Of a DNA stretch of 64,000 nucleotides, positions 24,378 to 34,435 are shown piece after piece; within the stretch, counting starts at the first letter, position 1; every line of letters starts with the position of its first letter. A program made the translations under genes and the position numbers. The stretch covers positions 1-64,000 of the forward strand of contig NZ_FOVM01000001.1 of NCBI RefSeq assembly GCF_900115155.1, written 5' to 3'. The notes under the pieces were generated by a model. The model was not told the DNA's origin. It did not search any database and saw nothing but the letters and a program-made list of their open reading frames with translations. The DNA comes from Mycetocola miduiensis. GTDB lineage: Bacteria > Actinomycetota > Actinomycetes > Actinomycetales > Microbacteriaceae.

Positions 24378-25105
24378 CGAAGCTGGCTCTCTTCGACCTC
24401 GACGACACCCTGATGGACCACCGAGGCGCCGTGTCGCGCGGCATCCTGCGCCACGTCGACGCGACCGGCGCGTTCCCGCTGCCCGATCGCGAGCACTCGG
24501 TCGCCCTCTGGCACGAACTCGAAGACCGGCACTACCACCGGTACCTCTCCAAGGAGCTCACCTTCGCGGGGCAGCGGCGGGCGCGGGCCCACGATTTCGC
24601 GGCCGCGCACGGCGTCACCCTCTCGGCATTCGAAGCGGATGCCTGGTTCGACACGTATTTCGAAAGCTACCGGGACGCCTGGGAGCTCTTCGACGACGCC
24701 CTCCCCTGCCTGGACCGGCTGGCGGATGCGGGGATCCGCGTCGGCGTGATCACCAATGGTGAGGCCGACTACCAGCGGGTCAAACTCGAGCGCACCGGTC
24801 TCAACGACCGGTTCGAACACGTCATCGCGTCCGGTGCTGTCGGCTTTGCCAAGCCGGACCCGCGGATCTTCGAACACGCGTGTGCCCTCTTCGGCATCGA
24901 TCCCGCCGACGCGCTGTACGTCGGGGATCGGCTGTTGACGGATGCCGCCGGCGCGGCGTCCGCCGGTCTCACGGGCATCTGGCTGAACCGCTTCGGAGCC
25001 GATGTCGTCGTCGGCGGCATCGGGCACGGCGAGACGTCTGAGGACCCGGCCGAGCTGGCGAAGGCTGCCGGCGTGCGGACGATCACGACCCTCGACGAGC
25101 TGTAG
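24374..25105 (+). CDS. HAD-superfamily hydrolase
   Basis: A 243-residue phosphatase-like enzyme. Motif I is LALFDLDDTLMDHRG (nucleophile Asp and acid/base Asp). Motif II is GVITNGEADYQ. Motif III is the Lys in GFAKPDPRIF. Motif IV is YVGDRLLTDAAGAAS. The cap domain lies between about residues 20 and 110. This is the YjjG/haloacid dehalogenase-like class of small-molecule phosphatases; the substrate is not evident. It is coupled to the GNAT gene upstream and convergent with glpK. Confidence 0.88.
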   Translation: MTKLALFDLDDTLMDHRGAVSRGILRHVDATGAFPLPDREHSVALWHELEDRHYHRYLSKELTFAGQRRARAHDFAAAHGVTLSAFEADAWFDTYFESYRDAWELFDDALPCLDRLADAGIRVGVITNGEADYQRVKLERTGLNDRFEHVIASGAVGFAKPDPRIFEHACALFGIDPADALYVGDRLLTDAAGAASAGLTGIWLNRFGADVVVGGIGHGETSEDPAELAKAAGVRTITTLDEL

Positions 25106-25207
25106 GCACCGCCCGACAGGAGGCAGCCGAGAGAACCGGCCGGATTCCCCTGTCGAGCGTGCGAAACCAGCATTCGCCCCTGTTGAGCCCGCGGCGCCCA
25201 ACGAGAA

Positions 25208-25247
25208 CGGGCCCGCCCCGTGCACACAAGCGCAGAGGACGGGCCCG
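25208..25247. terminator. Possible GC-rich terminator between convergent HAD gene and glpK
   Basis: Two copies of CGGGCCCG (25208-25215 and 25240-25247), each self-complementary, can pair across a 24-nt loop. No T tract is present, so factor-independent termination is uncertain. The remaining 25106-25262 shows no gene. Confidence 0.35.
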
Positions 25248-25262
25248 ATTCAGCGGAGAGGA

Positions 25263-26777
25263 CTACTTCACGTCCTCGTCGACCCAGTCGAACGACTTGC
25301 TGACGGCCTTCTTCCACAGGCGCATCTGGCGGTCGCGGTCTTCGTCGGCCATCGACGGCTCCCAGCGCTTGTCCTCCTGCCAGTTGGCCCGCAGCTCGTC
25401 GAGGTTGGCCCAGAAACCGACCGCGAGTCCCGCCGCGTATGCCGCGCCGAGCGCCGTGGTCTCCGCAACCACGGGCCGCACGACCGGCACGTTGAGGATG
25501 TCCGCCTGGAACTGCATCAGCGCATCGTTGGCGACCATGCCACCGTCGACCTTGAGTTCGGTCAGGTCCACGCCGGAGTCGGCGTTGACAGCGTCGAGCA
25601 CCTCGCGGGTCTGGAACGCCGTCGCTTCGAGCGCTGCCCTGGCGATGTGTCCCTTGTTCACGAACCGGGTCAGGCCGACGATCACACCGCGGGCTTCGGG
25701 ACGCCAATACGGGGCGAACAGTCCGGAGAACGCGGGCACGATGTAGACCCCACCGTTGTCATCCACCGTGGTGGCGAGCGTCTCAACCTCCGGGGCCGAG
25801 TTGATGATGCCGAGGTTGTCGCGCAGCCACTGGATGAGCGACCCGGTCACCGCGATCGAACCCTCGAGCGCGTAGTGCGGCTTGTCGTCGCCGAGTTTGT
25901 ACCCGAGCGTCGTGAGCAGGCCGTTCTTCGAGTGGACGATCTCTTCACCGGTGTTGAAGATGAGGAAGTTACCGGTGCCGTAGGTGTTCTTCGACTCACC
26001 TGGGTCGAACGCCGCCTGGCCGAAGGTCGCCGCCTGCTGGTCACCGAGGATGCCGGCGATCGGCGTCTCGCGAAGCAGGCTCGAGCTGTGCGCGGTTCCG
26101 TAGACCTCGCTCGACGACTTGATCTCGGGCAGCATCGACTTCGGGACGTTGAAGATCGAGAGGATCTCGTCGTCCCACTGCAGCGTCTCGAGGTCCATGA
26201 ACAGCGTGCGGCTCGCGTTGGTGACATCGGTGACGTGCACACCGCCGTCGGTGCCGCCGGTCAGGTTCCAAAGCACCCAGCTGTCGGTCGTCCCGAAGAG
26301 CAGGTCGCCGGCCTCCGCTTTCTCGCGTGCGCCTTCGACGTTCTCGAGGATCCAGACGATCTTCGTGCCGGAGAAGTAGGTCGCGAGGGGCAGGCCCACC
26401 TTCTGCTTGAACCGCTCGACGCCCCCGTCCGCGGCGAGACGGTCGACGATCGGTTGGGTGCGGGTGTCCTGCCAGACGATCGCGTTGTAGATCGCCTTAC
26501 CGGTGGTCTTGTCCCAGACCACGGCGGTTTCGCGCTGGTTGGTGATGCCGACCGCGGCGATGTCGTGCCGGGTCAGGCTCGCCTTGGACAGCGCCTGGCC
26601 GATGACCTCACGGGTGTTGTTCCAGATCTCTGCGGGGTCGTGCTCGACCCAGCCGGCCTTCGGGAAGATCTGCTCGTGCTCCAGCTGTCCGGTCGAGATG
26701 ATCGACCCGGACTTGTCGAAGACGATGGCACGGGAACTGGTCGTTCCCTGGTCGATTGCTATGACGTAATCCGCCAT
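25263..26777 (-). CDS. glpK: Glycerol kinase
   Basis: A 504-residue FGGY-family kinase phosphorylating glycerol to glycerol 3-phosphate. [15 protein letters not shown] is the N-terminal phosphate loop, and [40 protein letters not shown]-type sequence ([19 protein letters not shown]) and [18 protein letters not shown] are family signatures. An AAGGAG site precedes the ATG. It is third in the minus-strand glpD-glpF-glpK set, 59 nt after glpF. Confidence 0.96.
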   Translation of the reverse strand: MADYVIAIDQGTTSSRAIVFDKSGSIISTGQLEHEQIFPKAGWVEHDPAEIWNNTREVIGQALSKASLTRHDIAAVGITNQRETAVVWDKTTGKAIYNAIVWQDTRTQPIVDRLAADGGVERFKQKVGLPLATYFSGTKIVWILENVEGAREKAEAGDLLFGTTDSWVLWNLTGGTDGGVHVTDVTNASRTLFMDLETLQWDDEILSIFNVPKSMLPEIKSSSEVYGTAHSSSLLRETPIAGILGDQQAATFGQAAFDPGESKNTYGTGNFLIFNTGEEIVHSKNGLLTTLGYKLGDDKPHYALEGSIAVTGSLIQWLRDNLGIINSAPEVETLATTVDDNGGVYIVPAFSGLFAPYWRPEARGVIVGLTRFVNKGHIARAALEATAFQTREVLDAVNADSGVDLTELKVDGGMVANDALMQFQADILNVPVVRPVVAETTALGAAYAAGLAVGFWANLDELRANWQEDKRWEPSMADEDRDRQMRLWKKAVSKSFDWVDEDVK

Positions 26778-26836
26778 GATGAGTACTCCTTTGTTGGCAG
26801 TGCGGTTTTACAGGGGTGCGGTGCGGACCGCAGGAA

Positions 26837-27604
26837 TCAGACTGCGCCGACGGTCGGCAGAAGGACCAGGGATGCCCAGCCGGCGAGCGCGCCACCGAGC
26901 AGGGGCCCGACGACCGGCACCCAGGCGTAGCTCCAGTCGCTCGATCCCTTGCCGCGGATCGGGAGGATGGCGTGGGCGATGCGGGGTGCAAGGTCACGCG
27001 CGGGGTTGATCGCGTAACCGGTCGGCCCGCCGAGGGAGATACCGATGGACACAACGACGATCGCAACCGGCAGGGCGCCGAGTGCGGCAAGGCCGGGCGT
27101 CTCACCCTGGCGGCTGAAGGACAGCACCGCGAAGACCAGCACGAAGGTGCCGATGATCTCGGTCACGAGGTTCCAGGCGTAGTTGCGGATGGCCGGGCCC
27201 GTGGAGAAGACGGCGAGCTTGGCGCCGGCGTCGTCGGACGCGTCGAAGTGCTTCTTATACGTCACCCAGGCGAGGACGGCACCGAGGAACGCTCCGACCA
27301 TCTCACCGCCGAAGTAGGTGAAGGTGGAGGCGAAGTCGACGGGGATACCATCGACGAACTCTGTCGTGCCGGCGGTGATGAGGCCAACTGTCACCGCGGG
27401 GTTCAGGTGCGCCCCGGAAAGGTACGCAGCGAGCACACCGATGTAGACAGCGAAACCCCATCCGAAGTTGATCAGGAGCCAGCCGCCGTTGAAGCCCTTG
27501 GTCTTCGCCAGAACGACGTTGGCGACCACTCCACCACCGAGCAGGATGAGGAGCGCCGTTCCGACGACCTCCGAGAGGAAAATAGATCCTAAAGTAACGT
27601 CCAC
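26837..27604 (-). CDS. glpF: Glycerol uptake facilitator (aquaglyceroporin, MIP family)
   Basis: A 255-residue channel with six membrane helices and the two half-helix signatures HLNPAVTVG and [11 protein letters not shown]. The Asp after the second NPAR is the mark of glycerol-conducting members rather than water-only aquaporins. It would let glycerol diffuse in for GlpK to trap. The GTG start has AAGGAAGG about 6 nt upstream. A gap of 150 nt separates it from glpD; no terminator was seen there. Confidence 0.94.
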   Translation of the reverse strand: MDVTLGSIFLSEVVGTALLILLGGGVVANVVLAKTKGFNGGWLLINFGWGFAVYIGVLAAYLSGAHLNPAVTVGLITAGTTEFVDGIPVDFASTFTYFGGEMVGAFLGAVLAWVTYKKHFDASDDAGAKLAVFSTGPAIRNYAWNLVTEIIGTFVLVFAVLSFSRQGETPGLAALGALPVAIVVVSIGISLGGPTGYAINPARDLAPRIAHAILPIRGKGSSDWSYAWVPVVGPLLGGALAGWASLVLLPTVGAV

Positions 27605-27754
27605 GTTGACCTTCCTTGCTTATCTCGGCCCGGCCGAACAACACTGACCGGCATTGGTTTTCGTTGCTCTGTGCAACGTACCGACCTTTGACTCCACGGG
27701 ACAAGAGGGTTCCCGTGAGAATGCGTGCAGTTATTCGCTTGCTCGTTGGCCCTT

Positions 27755-29482
27755 TCAGGCGCTGGAGCCCACCGAACGGGCGTCCAGCTGCACGCCGTGC
27801 ACAGTGCGGAGGGTTTCCGCCGCAGTTTCGAGCTCCGCTTCGGCCTGCTCAGGCGTCCAGCCAAGCTGTCCCGCGAGCAGCGCCGTGAGTTCGGTGAGGA
27901 GGTCGGCCGTCACGCCGCCGGTGAACGCGATCGCCGTGCGTCGCTGCAGCAGGTCCAGCAGGTGAACCACATGCTCGGTACGGATGAGCCGCGCGATCTC
28001 CTGCACGCTGTAATCCGGTGCGTTCACCAGCCGGTCGTCGCCGGCCTCGGAGAGCTCCTCGATGAGGGCCGTCGCGTGGGTACCGTACCGTTCCATCAGC
28101 TGCAGGGCACGGGCCCGGCCGACCTCACGGGAGTTGTCCGCGAGCCACACCTGCATCCCGGCATCCGTCGACGGGAAGCCTGCTCCCCCGCCGATCGGCA
28201 GCCCAGCCGTCGGAACCGTCCTCGGCATCCCGAGGAGTTCCAACGTCTCGGTGGAGAGGTGTTCGGCCAGCGCACGGAACGTCGTCCATTTGCCGCCGAC
28301 GAGGCTGAGCATGGTGCCGGAACCGAGGGCGGTTGGCACGATGCGGTAGTCGCGGGACACGAAACCGGGTTCGAGATCGCCGTGACCGGGCAACGGGCGG
28401 ATGCCGCTGAACCGGTAGACGATGTTGCTGCGGTTCACAGGGATCGACGGGAAAACGTGCTTCACGAGGTCGAAGAAGTAATCGACTTCGTCTTCGGTGC
28501 AGATCGACGGCTCGGCCGGGTCCGCATCGATATCCGTTGTGCCGACCATGACCTTGCCCTTGATCGGGTAGATGAGCACGATCCGTCCGTCCTCGTGCTC
28601 GAAGAAAATCTCCCGGCCGCCGGTCGCGGCGAGCAGTTCGGGGTTGTCGAGGACGATGTGTGACCCTTTCGTCCCTCCCATGAGCGAGCTGGACTGGCCG
28701 AGCGCGTCGTTCGTCAGGTCGGTCCACGGGCCTGAGGCGTTGATGACGACCTCGGCTTGGAACGAGAACTCCTCTCCGCTCACACCGTCGCGCAGCCGCA
28801 CTGCGCCGGCGTCGAACCCAACGGCCTCGACGTAGTTCGCGGCTCGGGCGTGGACTCCGGCGTCGAGTCCGTCGCGGAGCACGTCAAGCGCGAGCCGCTC
28901 CGGGTCGTGCACAGACGCGTCGAAGTACGTCGCGGTGTATTTCAGGTCCGCGTTGAGCTGCGGCAGGGCGGCGAGTGCTTTCTTCCTGCCGAAGAACCGG
29001 TGCCTCGGCACGGTGCCGCCATCGCGGGAGAAGGAATCGTAGAGCGCCAGCCCCACCTTGATCAGCAGTGCGCCGCGTTCCTGCGGCTTACCGGACTTGT
29101 GGGTGAGGAAGCGCAGGGGTGCCGAGACGATCCCTGAAAAGGTGGAGAAGATCGGAACGGTGGTCTGCAGCGGCTTCACGTAGTGCGGGGCGATCTTCAA
29201 CAGGCCGTTGCGTTCGGTGACCGACTCACGGACGAGCCGGAACTCACCGTTCTCGAGGTAGCGGATGCCTCCGTGGATCATGTGGCTCGACGCGGCGGAC
29301 GCGCCGGAGCAGTAATCGCCCCGCTCGACGAGCGCCACGTCGACGCCCTGCAGCGCCAGGTCGCGGAAGGTGGCCAGGCCGTTGATTCCTCCGCCGATTA
29401 TGAGGACGCGGGCGCTCGGGCGGTTCCGCAGGGTCTCGACGGATGCCCGCTTGTGGCCTGGCTGCGTTGCTGGCTGTGTCAT
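27755..29482 (-). CDS. glpD: Glycerol-3-phosphate dehydrogenase (FAD-dependent)
   Basis: A 575-residue membrane-associated flavoenzyme oxidising glycerol 3-phosphate to dihydroxyacetone phosphate with electrons to quinone. VLIIGGGINGLATFRDLALQ is the FAD-binding loop, SSHMIHGGIRYLENGEFRLV is the GlpD signature, and GVSGEEFSFQAEVVINASGP and FSGIRPLPG follow. The C-terminal domain (about 410-560) is the extra DAO_C region. The ATG at 29482 has GGAGGG upstream; open sequence continuing to 29608 is the divergent promoter region. It heads the glp set and faces the SorC-type regulator. Confidence 0.95.
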   Translation of the reverse strand: MTQPATQPGHKRASVETLRNRPSARVLIIGGGINGLATFRDLALQGVDVALVERGDYCSGASAASSHMIHGGIRYLENGEFRLVRESVTERNGLLKIAPHYVKPLQTTVPIFSTFSGIVSAPLRFLTHKSGKPQERGALLIKVGLALYDSFSRDGGTVPRHRFFGRKKALAALPQLNADLKYTATYFDASVHDPERLALDVLRDGLDAGVHARAANYVEAVGFDAGAVRLRDGVSGEEFSFQAEVVINASGPWTDLTNDALGQSSSLMGGTKGSHIVLDNPELLAATGGREIFFEHEDGRIVLIYPIKGKVMVGTTDIDADPAEPSICTEDEVDYFFDLVKHVFPSIPVNRSNIVYRFSGIRPLPGHGDLEPGFVSRDYRIVPTALGSGTMLSLVGGKWTTFRALAEHLSTETLELLGMPRTVPTAGLPIGGGAGFPSTDAGMQVWLADNSREVGRARALQLMERYGTHATALIEELSEAGDDRLVNAPDYSVQEIARLIRTEHVVHLLDLLQRRTAIAFTGGVTADLLTELTALLAGQLGWTPEQAEAELETAAETLRTVHGVQLDARSVGSSA

Positions 29483-29581
29483 TGCCTTTGCCCTCCTCTG
29501 GCGACGCGGCCCGGGCGACGTGAGCCGGGCATCCGCGTGCGTTTCTCGTGTCCTGTCGATTGTTCGGGTATATTCACCGAC

Positions 29582-29607
29582 GTGCAAACCCGATGCACAA
29601 ACGTGCA
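29582..29607. promoter_or_regulatory. Candidate operator for the SorC-type regulator
   Basis: GTGCA (29582), TGCAC (29594) and GTGCA (29603) alternate as inverted repeats: TGCAC-AAAC-GTGCA, and GTGCA with a 7-nt gap to TGCAC. They lie in the 137-nt glpD/regulator divergent region, just before the regulator ribosome binding site AAGGAGA. Binding here could repress the regulator and glpD together. The binding protein is inferred only from position. Confidence 0.4.
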
Positions 29608-29619
29608 AGGAGACCGTGA

Positions 29620-30591
29620 ATGAGCCCGTTCAAAGCAGCGCAGCTGAGCCCGAAGACCCGGGACGCCCTCACCGCCGCCCAGCTGTACTACCTGCAGGAC
29701 CTGACGATGGATGCCATCGCACACGAACTCCACACCTCCCGGTCGTCGGTGTCCCGGCTGCTCGGGCACGCGCGCGAGACGGGCCTCGTCGAGATCCAAG
29801 TGCGGTCTCCCCTCGACATGCCGCGCCAGCTCGAGGGCGACATCCGCGCCACATTCGGCGTGACCGCGCACGTCGTCCCGGTGCCCGACCAGACGAGCGA
29901 CGTCGAACGGCTCGACCGGGTGGCGCTCTCCGCTGCACGGATTCTCGGTGGTTTCGTGGACTCGAACATGTCGCTCGGGGTCGCATGGGGGTCGACGATG
30001 AGCGCGCTGTCCAGGCACCTGCTCGCGAAACCCACTCACAACGCGACCATCGTCCAGCTCAACGGTGCCGCGAACCCGCGCACCACGGGCATCCTCTACG
30101 CCAGCGAAATCCTCCAACGGTTCGGTTCGGCGTACGGGGCCAATGTGCAGCAGTTCCCTGTGCCCGCCGTCTTCGATGACCCGGCCACAAAGGCCGCCCT
30201 CTGGCGCGAGCGCAGCATCAGCCGCGTCGTCGAAATGCAGAAGACGCTCGACGCCATCGTGTTCGGGCTCGGATCGCCGTTCGCGGGAGTGCCCAGCCAC
30301 GTCTACATCGGCGGGTACCTCGACGACAACGACTTCGCCCAGCTGCGGGCGACAGGCGTCGTCGGTGACATCGCTACCGTCTTCTACCGTGAAGACGGGT
30401 CGAGCGACGGCATCCCCCTGAACGACAGGTCTAGCGGGCCGAGCCTCGACGTGCTTCGCGGCATCGCCCGCCGGGTGTGCGTTGTCTCTGGCGAGAGCAA
30501 ACTGCAGACGCTCCGGGGTGCGCTCGCCGCGGGCCTCGTCACCGACCTCATCGTCGATTCGGGAACAGCGCGGCAGATCCTGGCCGGGTGA
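29620..30591 (+). CDS. SorC/DeoR-type sugar-binding transcriptional regulator
   Basis: A 323-residue regulator. An N-terminal helix-turn-helix (about 18-58: AAQLYYLQDLTMDAIAHELH, TSRSSVSRLLGHARETGLV) is joined to a C-terminal phosphosugar-isomerase-like effector domain (SLGVAWGSTMSALS, VVQ-like VQLNGAANP, IVFGLGSP, GVVGDIATVFYREDG, CVVSGESK). This is the SorC family layout; effectors are phosphorylated sugars or polyols. Divergence from glpD makes glycerol 3-phosphate or a related polyol phosphate a reasonable but unproven effector. Confidence 0.88.
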   Translation: MSPFKAAQLSPKTRDALTAAQLYYLQDLTMDAIAHELHTSRSSVSRLLGHARETGLVEIQVRSPLDMPRQLEGDIRATFGVTAHVVPVPDQTSDVERLDRVALSAARILGGFVDSNMSLGVAWGSTMSALSRHLLAKPTHNATIVQLNGAANPRTTGILYASEILQRFGSAYGANVQQFPVPAVFDDPATKAALWRERSISRVVEMQKTLDAIVFGLGSPFAGVPSHVYIGGYLDDNDFAQLRATGVVGDIATVFYREDGSSDGIPLNDRSSGPSLDVLRGIARRVCVVSGESKLQTLRGALAAGLVTDLIVDSGTARQILAG

Positions 30592-30675
30592 AACTCCCCC
30601 GTGACGCCGGATGTAACAGAAGCGGGGAATACTGTCGGGCCGGGCGCGTTGACCCTACGATAGACACAACGAATA

Positions 30676-30833
30676 ACGTGCTCCGGGGTCGGTGAGAGTC
30701 CGAACCGGCGGTGATAGTCCGCGAGTTCCACACAGCAATGTGCGGAATTGAACTGGTGAAATTCCGGTACCGACGGTTATGGGTCAGGTTGCGAAAGCGG
30801 CAGGGCTCGAGTCCGGATGGGAGGCAGCACGCG
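30676..30833 (+). ncRNA. FMN riboswitch (RFN element)
   Basis: The leader contains the RFN core: CTCCGGGGTCGGTGAGAGTC, GAACCGGCGGTGATAGTCCG, a peripheral stem, GGTACCGACGGTTATGGGTC and the closing GTCCGGATGGGAGGCAGCAC. These match the conserved six-helix aptamer. FMN binding would shut off the riboflavin genes beginning 98 nt downstream. One peripheral stem (around 30781-30810) is longer than in many members. The expression platform is not obvious: no U-tract terminator follows, so translational control or Rho-dependent termination is possible. Confidence 0.93.
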
Positions 30834-30931
30834 CGTCGCAGGATCTTTCTCGATCCCTGCTCCGCGGTCGTCGACGGCGCTCGCGCTGATCACGGCACCC
30901 CGGGGCTCGTACGACAACGAGAAGAGAACCG

Positions 30932-31999
30932 ATGGCGCCCCGCCCCACCGAGAGCAACGAGCACACCCCTGACGGCCTGGCCGCTCCCGCTCTGGCCGAC
31001 GCCATGCGCCGTGCCCTCGACCTCGCGCGCCGTGGACCGGCGCGCGGAGTAAACCCGCAGGTGGGCTGCGTGATTCTCGACCAGACCGGCGCGGTGATCG
31101 CCGAAGGCTGGCACCGCGGCGCCGGAACCGCCCACGCCGAAACCGACGCGCTGTCGCAACTGGAGCCAGGTGCCGCCCGCGGCGCGACCGCCGTGGTGAC
31201 GCTCGAACCGTGCAACCACACCGGCCGGACCGGTCCATGCGCGCAGGCCCTGATCGATGCCGGTGTCGCGCGCGTCGTGTACTCGGTCGACGACCCTGGC
31301 GAGCATTCCCGAAGCGGCGCCGTCCGGCTTCGCGCCGCCGGGGTCGACGTCGTCCCCGGCATCCTCCACGCGGCAGGCGAAGCGCTCCTCGGCAGCTGGC
31401 TCACGGCTGCCCGGCTCGGCCGCCCGTTCGTCATCGCCAAGTGGGCGCAGAGCCTCGATGGCCGCGCCGCCGCGAACGACGGCAGCAGCCGGTGGGTGAC
31501 GGGGCCAGAAGCGCGCGCAGACGTGCACTTCCGCCGTGCCGCCGCCGACGCCATCGGAGTCGGAACTGGCACGGTCCTGGCCGACGACCCATCGCTGACC
31601 GCACGAACCTCAACCGGCACGCTCTACGCGTCGCAGCCGACGCCGGTGATCTTCGGCCGCCGCGACCTGCCCGAGTCCGCCGCCGTGCACGCGCACCCTC
31701 GCCGCCCGGTCCGACTCGACGGGCACGACCTCGCAGCCGACCTCGCCGCATTGCACGCCCAGGGCATCCGTTCGCTGTTCCTCGAGGGCGGACCGACGCT
31801 GATCAGCGCGTTCATCGCCGCCGGCCTCGTCGACGAATACCTCATCTACCTCGCCCCCACCCTTCTCGGAGGCAGCCGAACGGCCGTCACCGACATCGGC
31901 GTCGGCTCGATCTCAGACGCCAGGCGGCTCGCCGTCGACAGCGTTCACACCCTCGGTGACGATCTGTTGATCGTCGCCCGCCCGAAAGGACACTCCTGA
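30932..31999 (+). CDS. ribD: Riboflavin deaminase/reductase RibD
   Basis: A 355-residue bifunctional enzyme for the second and third steps of riboflavin synthesis. The N-terminal deaminase (about 15-150) has zinc ligands in HAETDAL and PCNHTGRTGPCAQAL. The C-terminal reductase domain (about 160-355) shows PFVIAKWAQSLDGRAAANDG, GTGTVLADDPSLTAR and LFLEGGPTLISAFI, typical of NADPH-dependent RibD/RibG. First in ribD-ribE-ribBA-ribH. The ATG is 98 nt after the riboswitch, with GAGAAGAGA upstream. Confidence 0.95.
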   Translation: MAPRPTESNEHTPDGLAAPALADAMRRALDLARRGPARGVNPQVGCVILDQTGAVIAEGWHRGAGTAHAETDALSQLEPGAARGATAVVTLEPCNHTGRTGPCAQALIDAGVARVVYSVDDPGEHSRSGAVRLRAAGVDVVPGILHAAGEALLGSWLTAARLGRPFVIAKWAQSLDGRAAANDGSSRWVTGPEARADVHFRRAAADAIGVGTGTVLADDPSLTARTSTGTLYASQPTPVIFGRRDLPESAAVHAHPRRPVRLDGHDLAADLAALHAQGIRSLFLEGGPTLISAFIAAGLVDEYLIYLAPTLLGGSRTAVTDIGVGSISDARRLAVDSVHTLGDDLLIVARPKGHS

Positions 32000-32001
32000 T
32001 C

Positions 32002-32661
32002 ATGTTCACCGGAATCATCGAGGAAATCGGCGAGGTCACCGACGTCGACCGCACCCCGGATGCCGCCCGCATCACCGTTCGAGGACCGCTCGCCGTCACC
32101 GGCGCGAAGCACGGCGACTCGATCTCGGTGTCAGGGGTGTGCCTCACCGTCGTCGACCAGACCTCCGACTCATTCACCGTCGACGTGATGGCCCAGACCC
32201 TCGCCATGTCGACGCTCGACGGTGTCAAGCCGGGCCGCAGGGTCAACCTCGAGCGCGCAGCCGAGGTCGGCGACCGCCTCGGCGGTCACATCGTGCAGGG
32301 ACACATCGACGGCACCGCGACGATCCTGTCGATCAGCGAGGGAAGCGCCTGGCGGGTGGTGCGGTTCAGCCTCGCCGACGACCTGGCACGGCTCGTCACC
32401 GACAAGGGGTCGATCGCCATCGACGGCATCTCGCTCACCGTGAGCGCCATCTCCCCCGCAAGCGAACCAGACCAGTGGTTTGAGGTGTCGCTCATCCCCG
32501 AAACCCTGACCGCAACAACGCTCGGCGTCCGAGTCGTCGGCGACCGGGTCAACATCGAAACAGACATCCTGGCACGCCACGTGGAGCGCATGCTCGCACT
32601 CCAGTGGGCCCAGGAACGGATGCCGACGGCACAGCCGGCCGGCGAAAGGAGCGACGCATGA
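32002..32661 (+). CDS. ribE: Riboflavin synthase alpha chain
   Basis: A 219-residue enzyme dismutating two 6,7-dimethyl-8-ribityllumazine molecules to riboflavin. It begins with the invariant MFTGIIEE and shows the internal duplication of the family: SISVSGVCLTVVD with GHIVQGHIDGTA in the first half and SIAIDGISLTVSA in the second. It lies 2 nt after ribD and overlaps ribBA by 4 bp. It is often called ribC in other nomenclatures. Confidence 0.95.
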   Translation: MFTGIIEEIGEVTDVDRTPDAARITVRGPLAVTGAKHGDSISVSGVCLTVVDQTSDSFTVDVMAQTLAMSTLDGVKPGRRVNLERAAEVGDRLGGHIVQGHIDGTATILSISEGSAWRVVRFSLADDLARLVTDKGSIAIDGISLTVSAISPASEPDQWFEVSLIPETLTATTLGVRVVGDRVNIETDILARHVERMLALQWAQERMPTAQPAGERSDA

Positions 32662-33968
32662 GCCTCGCCACGATCCCTGAAGCGCTTGACGCGCTCCGAC
32701 AGGGCAAGCCGGTGCTCGTCGCCGACGACGAAGGACGGGAGAACGAAGGAGACGTCATCCTCTCGGCCGAACTCGCTACCCGTGACTGGGTCGCCTGGAC
32801 GGTGCGTAACACGAGCGGCTACATCTGCGCTCCCATGACGAACGAGATCGCCGACCGGCTTGAACTGCCGATCATGGTCCCGGACAGCCAGGACCTGCGC
32901 CACACCGCATACACGATCACCGTCGACGCCGCCGACCGGATCACAACAGGCATCAGTGCCGCCGATCGCGCGCACACGCTTCGTGCCCTCGGAAACCCGG
33001 ATGCCGTCCCAACCGACCTCATCCGCCCAGGACACATCGTTCCGCTTCGCGCCGTCGACGGGGGCGTCAGACAGCGCGCAGGACACACCGAAGCGGCCGT
33101 CGACCTGATGACCCTTGCCGGGCTGACCCCGGTTGGGGCGATCTGCGAAGTCGTCGACGACGACGGTAACATGATGCGACTGCCGGGGCTCATCGCCCTC
33201 GGCGAGCGCCACTCGCTCCCGGTGATCACCATCGCCGCGCTCATCGAGTACATGAACGCTCGCGAGCTCTCCCCCACCGAATCCGCCGGGTCGGTTCCTG
33301 CGTCCGACTTCGACGACCGTGAACCCGCCACCGCATCCTCCGCCGTACTGTTCGAGGTCGAGACCAACGTTCCGACGACACACGGGACCTTCCGGATGCG
33401 TGCGTACCGCGACCGCAACACCGGCGCCGACCACGTCGCCATCCTCGCCGGCGACCACACGGCGCCCGGTGCGGTGGTCCGGGTGCATTCGGAGTGCCTG
33501 ACCGGTGAAGCCTTCGGTTCCCTGAAGTGCGAGTGCGGCCCGCAGCTCGACACCGCCCTCGACGCGATCCAGCGACACGGCGGCATCGTGGTGTACCTGC
33601 GCGGCCACGAAGGCCGGGGCATCGGCCTGATCAACAAGTTGCGGGCGTACCACCTCCAGGAGAACGGCCTCGACACCCTCGACGCCAACCTCGCGCTCGG
33701 CCTGCCGGCCGACGCTCGGGACTACCTGGCGGCAACGTCGATCCTCCAGGACCTCGGCGCAACAAGCATCCGACTGCTCACCAACAACCCGGAGAAGGTG
33801 CGGCAGCTCGAGGAATATGGAGTCACCGTGACCGAACGTGTTCCCCTCGTGGTCGGCGTCGGTGCCTTCAACGAGACCTACCTCGAAACCAAACGTGACC
33901 GGATGGGCCACGAATTCACATCGACAGCAATTACGGCCGCAGGCCAGGAAAGCAGGACTACATCATGA
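32658..33968 (+). CDS. ribBA: Bifunctional DHBP synthase / GTP cyclohydrolase II
   Basis: A 436-residue fusion supplying both riboflavin precursors. The N-terminal half (about 1-205) has the DHBP synthase motif [16 protein letters not shown] and the His-containing [12 protein letters not shown]. The C-terminal half (about 220-420) has cyclohydrolase II zinc ligands in [17 protein letters not shown], plus [13 protein letters not shown] and TNNPEKV. The ATG at 32658 overlaps the ribE stop as ATGA and has GAAAGGAGC upstream. The stop overlaps ribH the same way. Confidence 0.95.
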   Translation: MSLATIPEALDALRQGKPVLVADDEGRENEGDVILSAELATRDWVAWTVRNTSGYICAPMTNEIADRLELPIMVPDSQDLRHTAYTITVDAADRITTGISAADRAHTLRALGNPDAVPTDLIRPGHIVPLRAVDGGVRQRAGHTEAAVDLMTLAGLTPVGAICEVVDDDGNMMRLPGLIALGERHSLPVITIAALIEYMNARELSPTESAGSVPASDFDDREPATASSAVLFEVETNVPTTHGTFRMRAYRDRNTGADHVAILAGDHTAPGAVVRVHSECLTGEAFGSLKCECGPQLDTALDAIQRHGGIVVYLRGHEGRGIGLINKLRAYHLQENGLDTLDANLALGLPADARDYLAATSILQDLGATSIRLLTNNPEKVRQLEEYGVTVTERVPLVVGVGAFNETYLETKRDRMGHEFTSTAITAAGQESRTTS

Positions 33969-34435
33969 GTGGCGAAGGATCCCCCCAACTGAACGTCGAC
34001 GGCACCGGCCTCGAAATCGTCGTCATCGCCGGACACTGGCACGAGGAGATCACCAACGGGCTGATCGCCGGCGCGACCCGCGCCCTTGACGAGAGCGGGG
34101 CATCCCACCGTCTCGTCCGGGTCCCGGGCAGCTTCGAGCTCCCCGTGGCGGCGAAAGCGGCACTCGACGCCGGCGCGGATGCGGTCGTGGCGCTCGGCGT
34201 GATCATCCGCGGCGGGACCCCGCACTTTGAGTACGTGTCGGATGCCGCAACGTCCGGCCTCACCAATGTCTCGATCCAGACCGGCAAACCCGTCGGGTTC
34301 GGTGTGCTCACCCTCGACGACGAGCAGCAGGGGATCGACCGCGCCGGCCTGCCCGGGTCGAAGGAAGACAAGGGACGCGAAGCCGCCGAAGCAGCCGTGG
34401 CGACCGCCCGGCTGCTCCTCGACCTGCGCGCCTGA
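33965..34435 (+). CDS. ribH: 6,7-dimethyl-8-ribityllumazine synthase
   Basis: A 156-residue enzyme condensing the RibD-pathway product with dihydroxybutanone phosphate; it normally assembles into pentamers or icosahedra. [35 protein letters not shown] and the Gly-Phe-Gly-Val-Leu-Thr turn are the substrate and phosphate binding signatures, with the catalytic His in TPHFEY. Last gene of the rib operon. Confidence 0.95.
   Translation: MSGEGSPQLNVDGTGLEIVVIAGHWHEEITNGLIAGATRALDESGASHRLVRVPGSFELPVAAKAALDAGADAVVALGVIIRGGTPHFEYVSDAATSGLTNVSIQTGKPVGFGVLTLDDEQQGIDRAGLPGSKEDKGREAAEAAVATARLLLDLRA

Noticed and set aside
25002-26930. 642-codon frame antisense to glpK
   Set aside because: Covers the whole glycerol kinase gene; no motif, no ribosome binding site.
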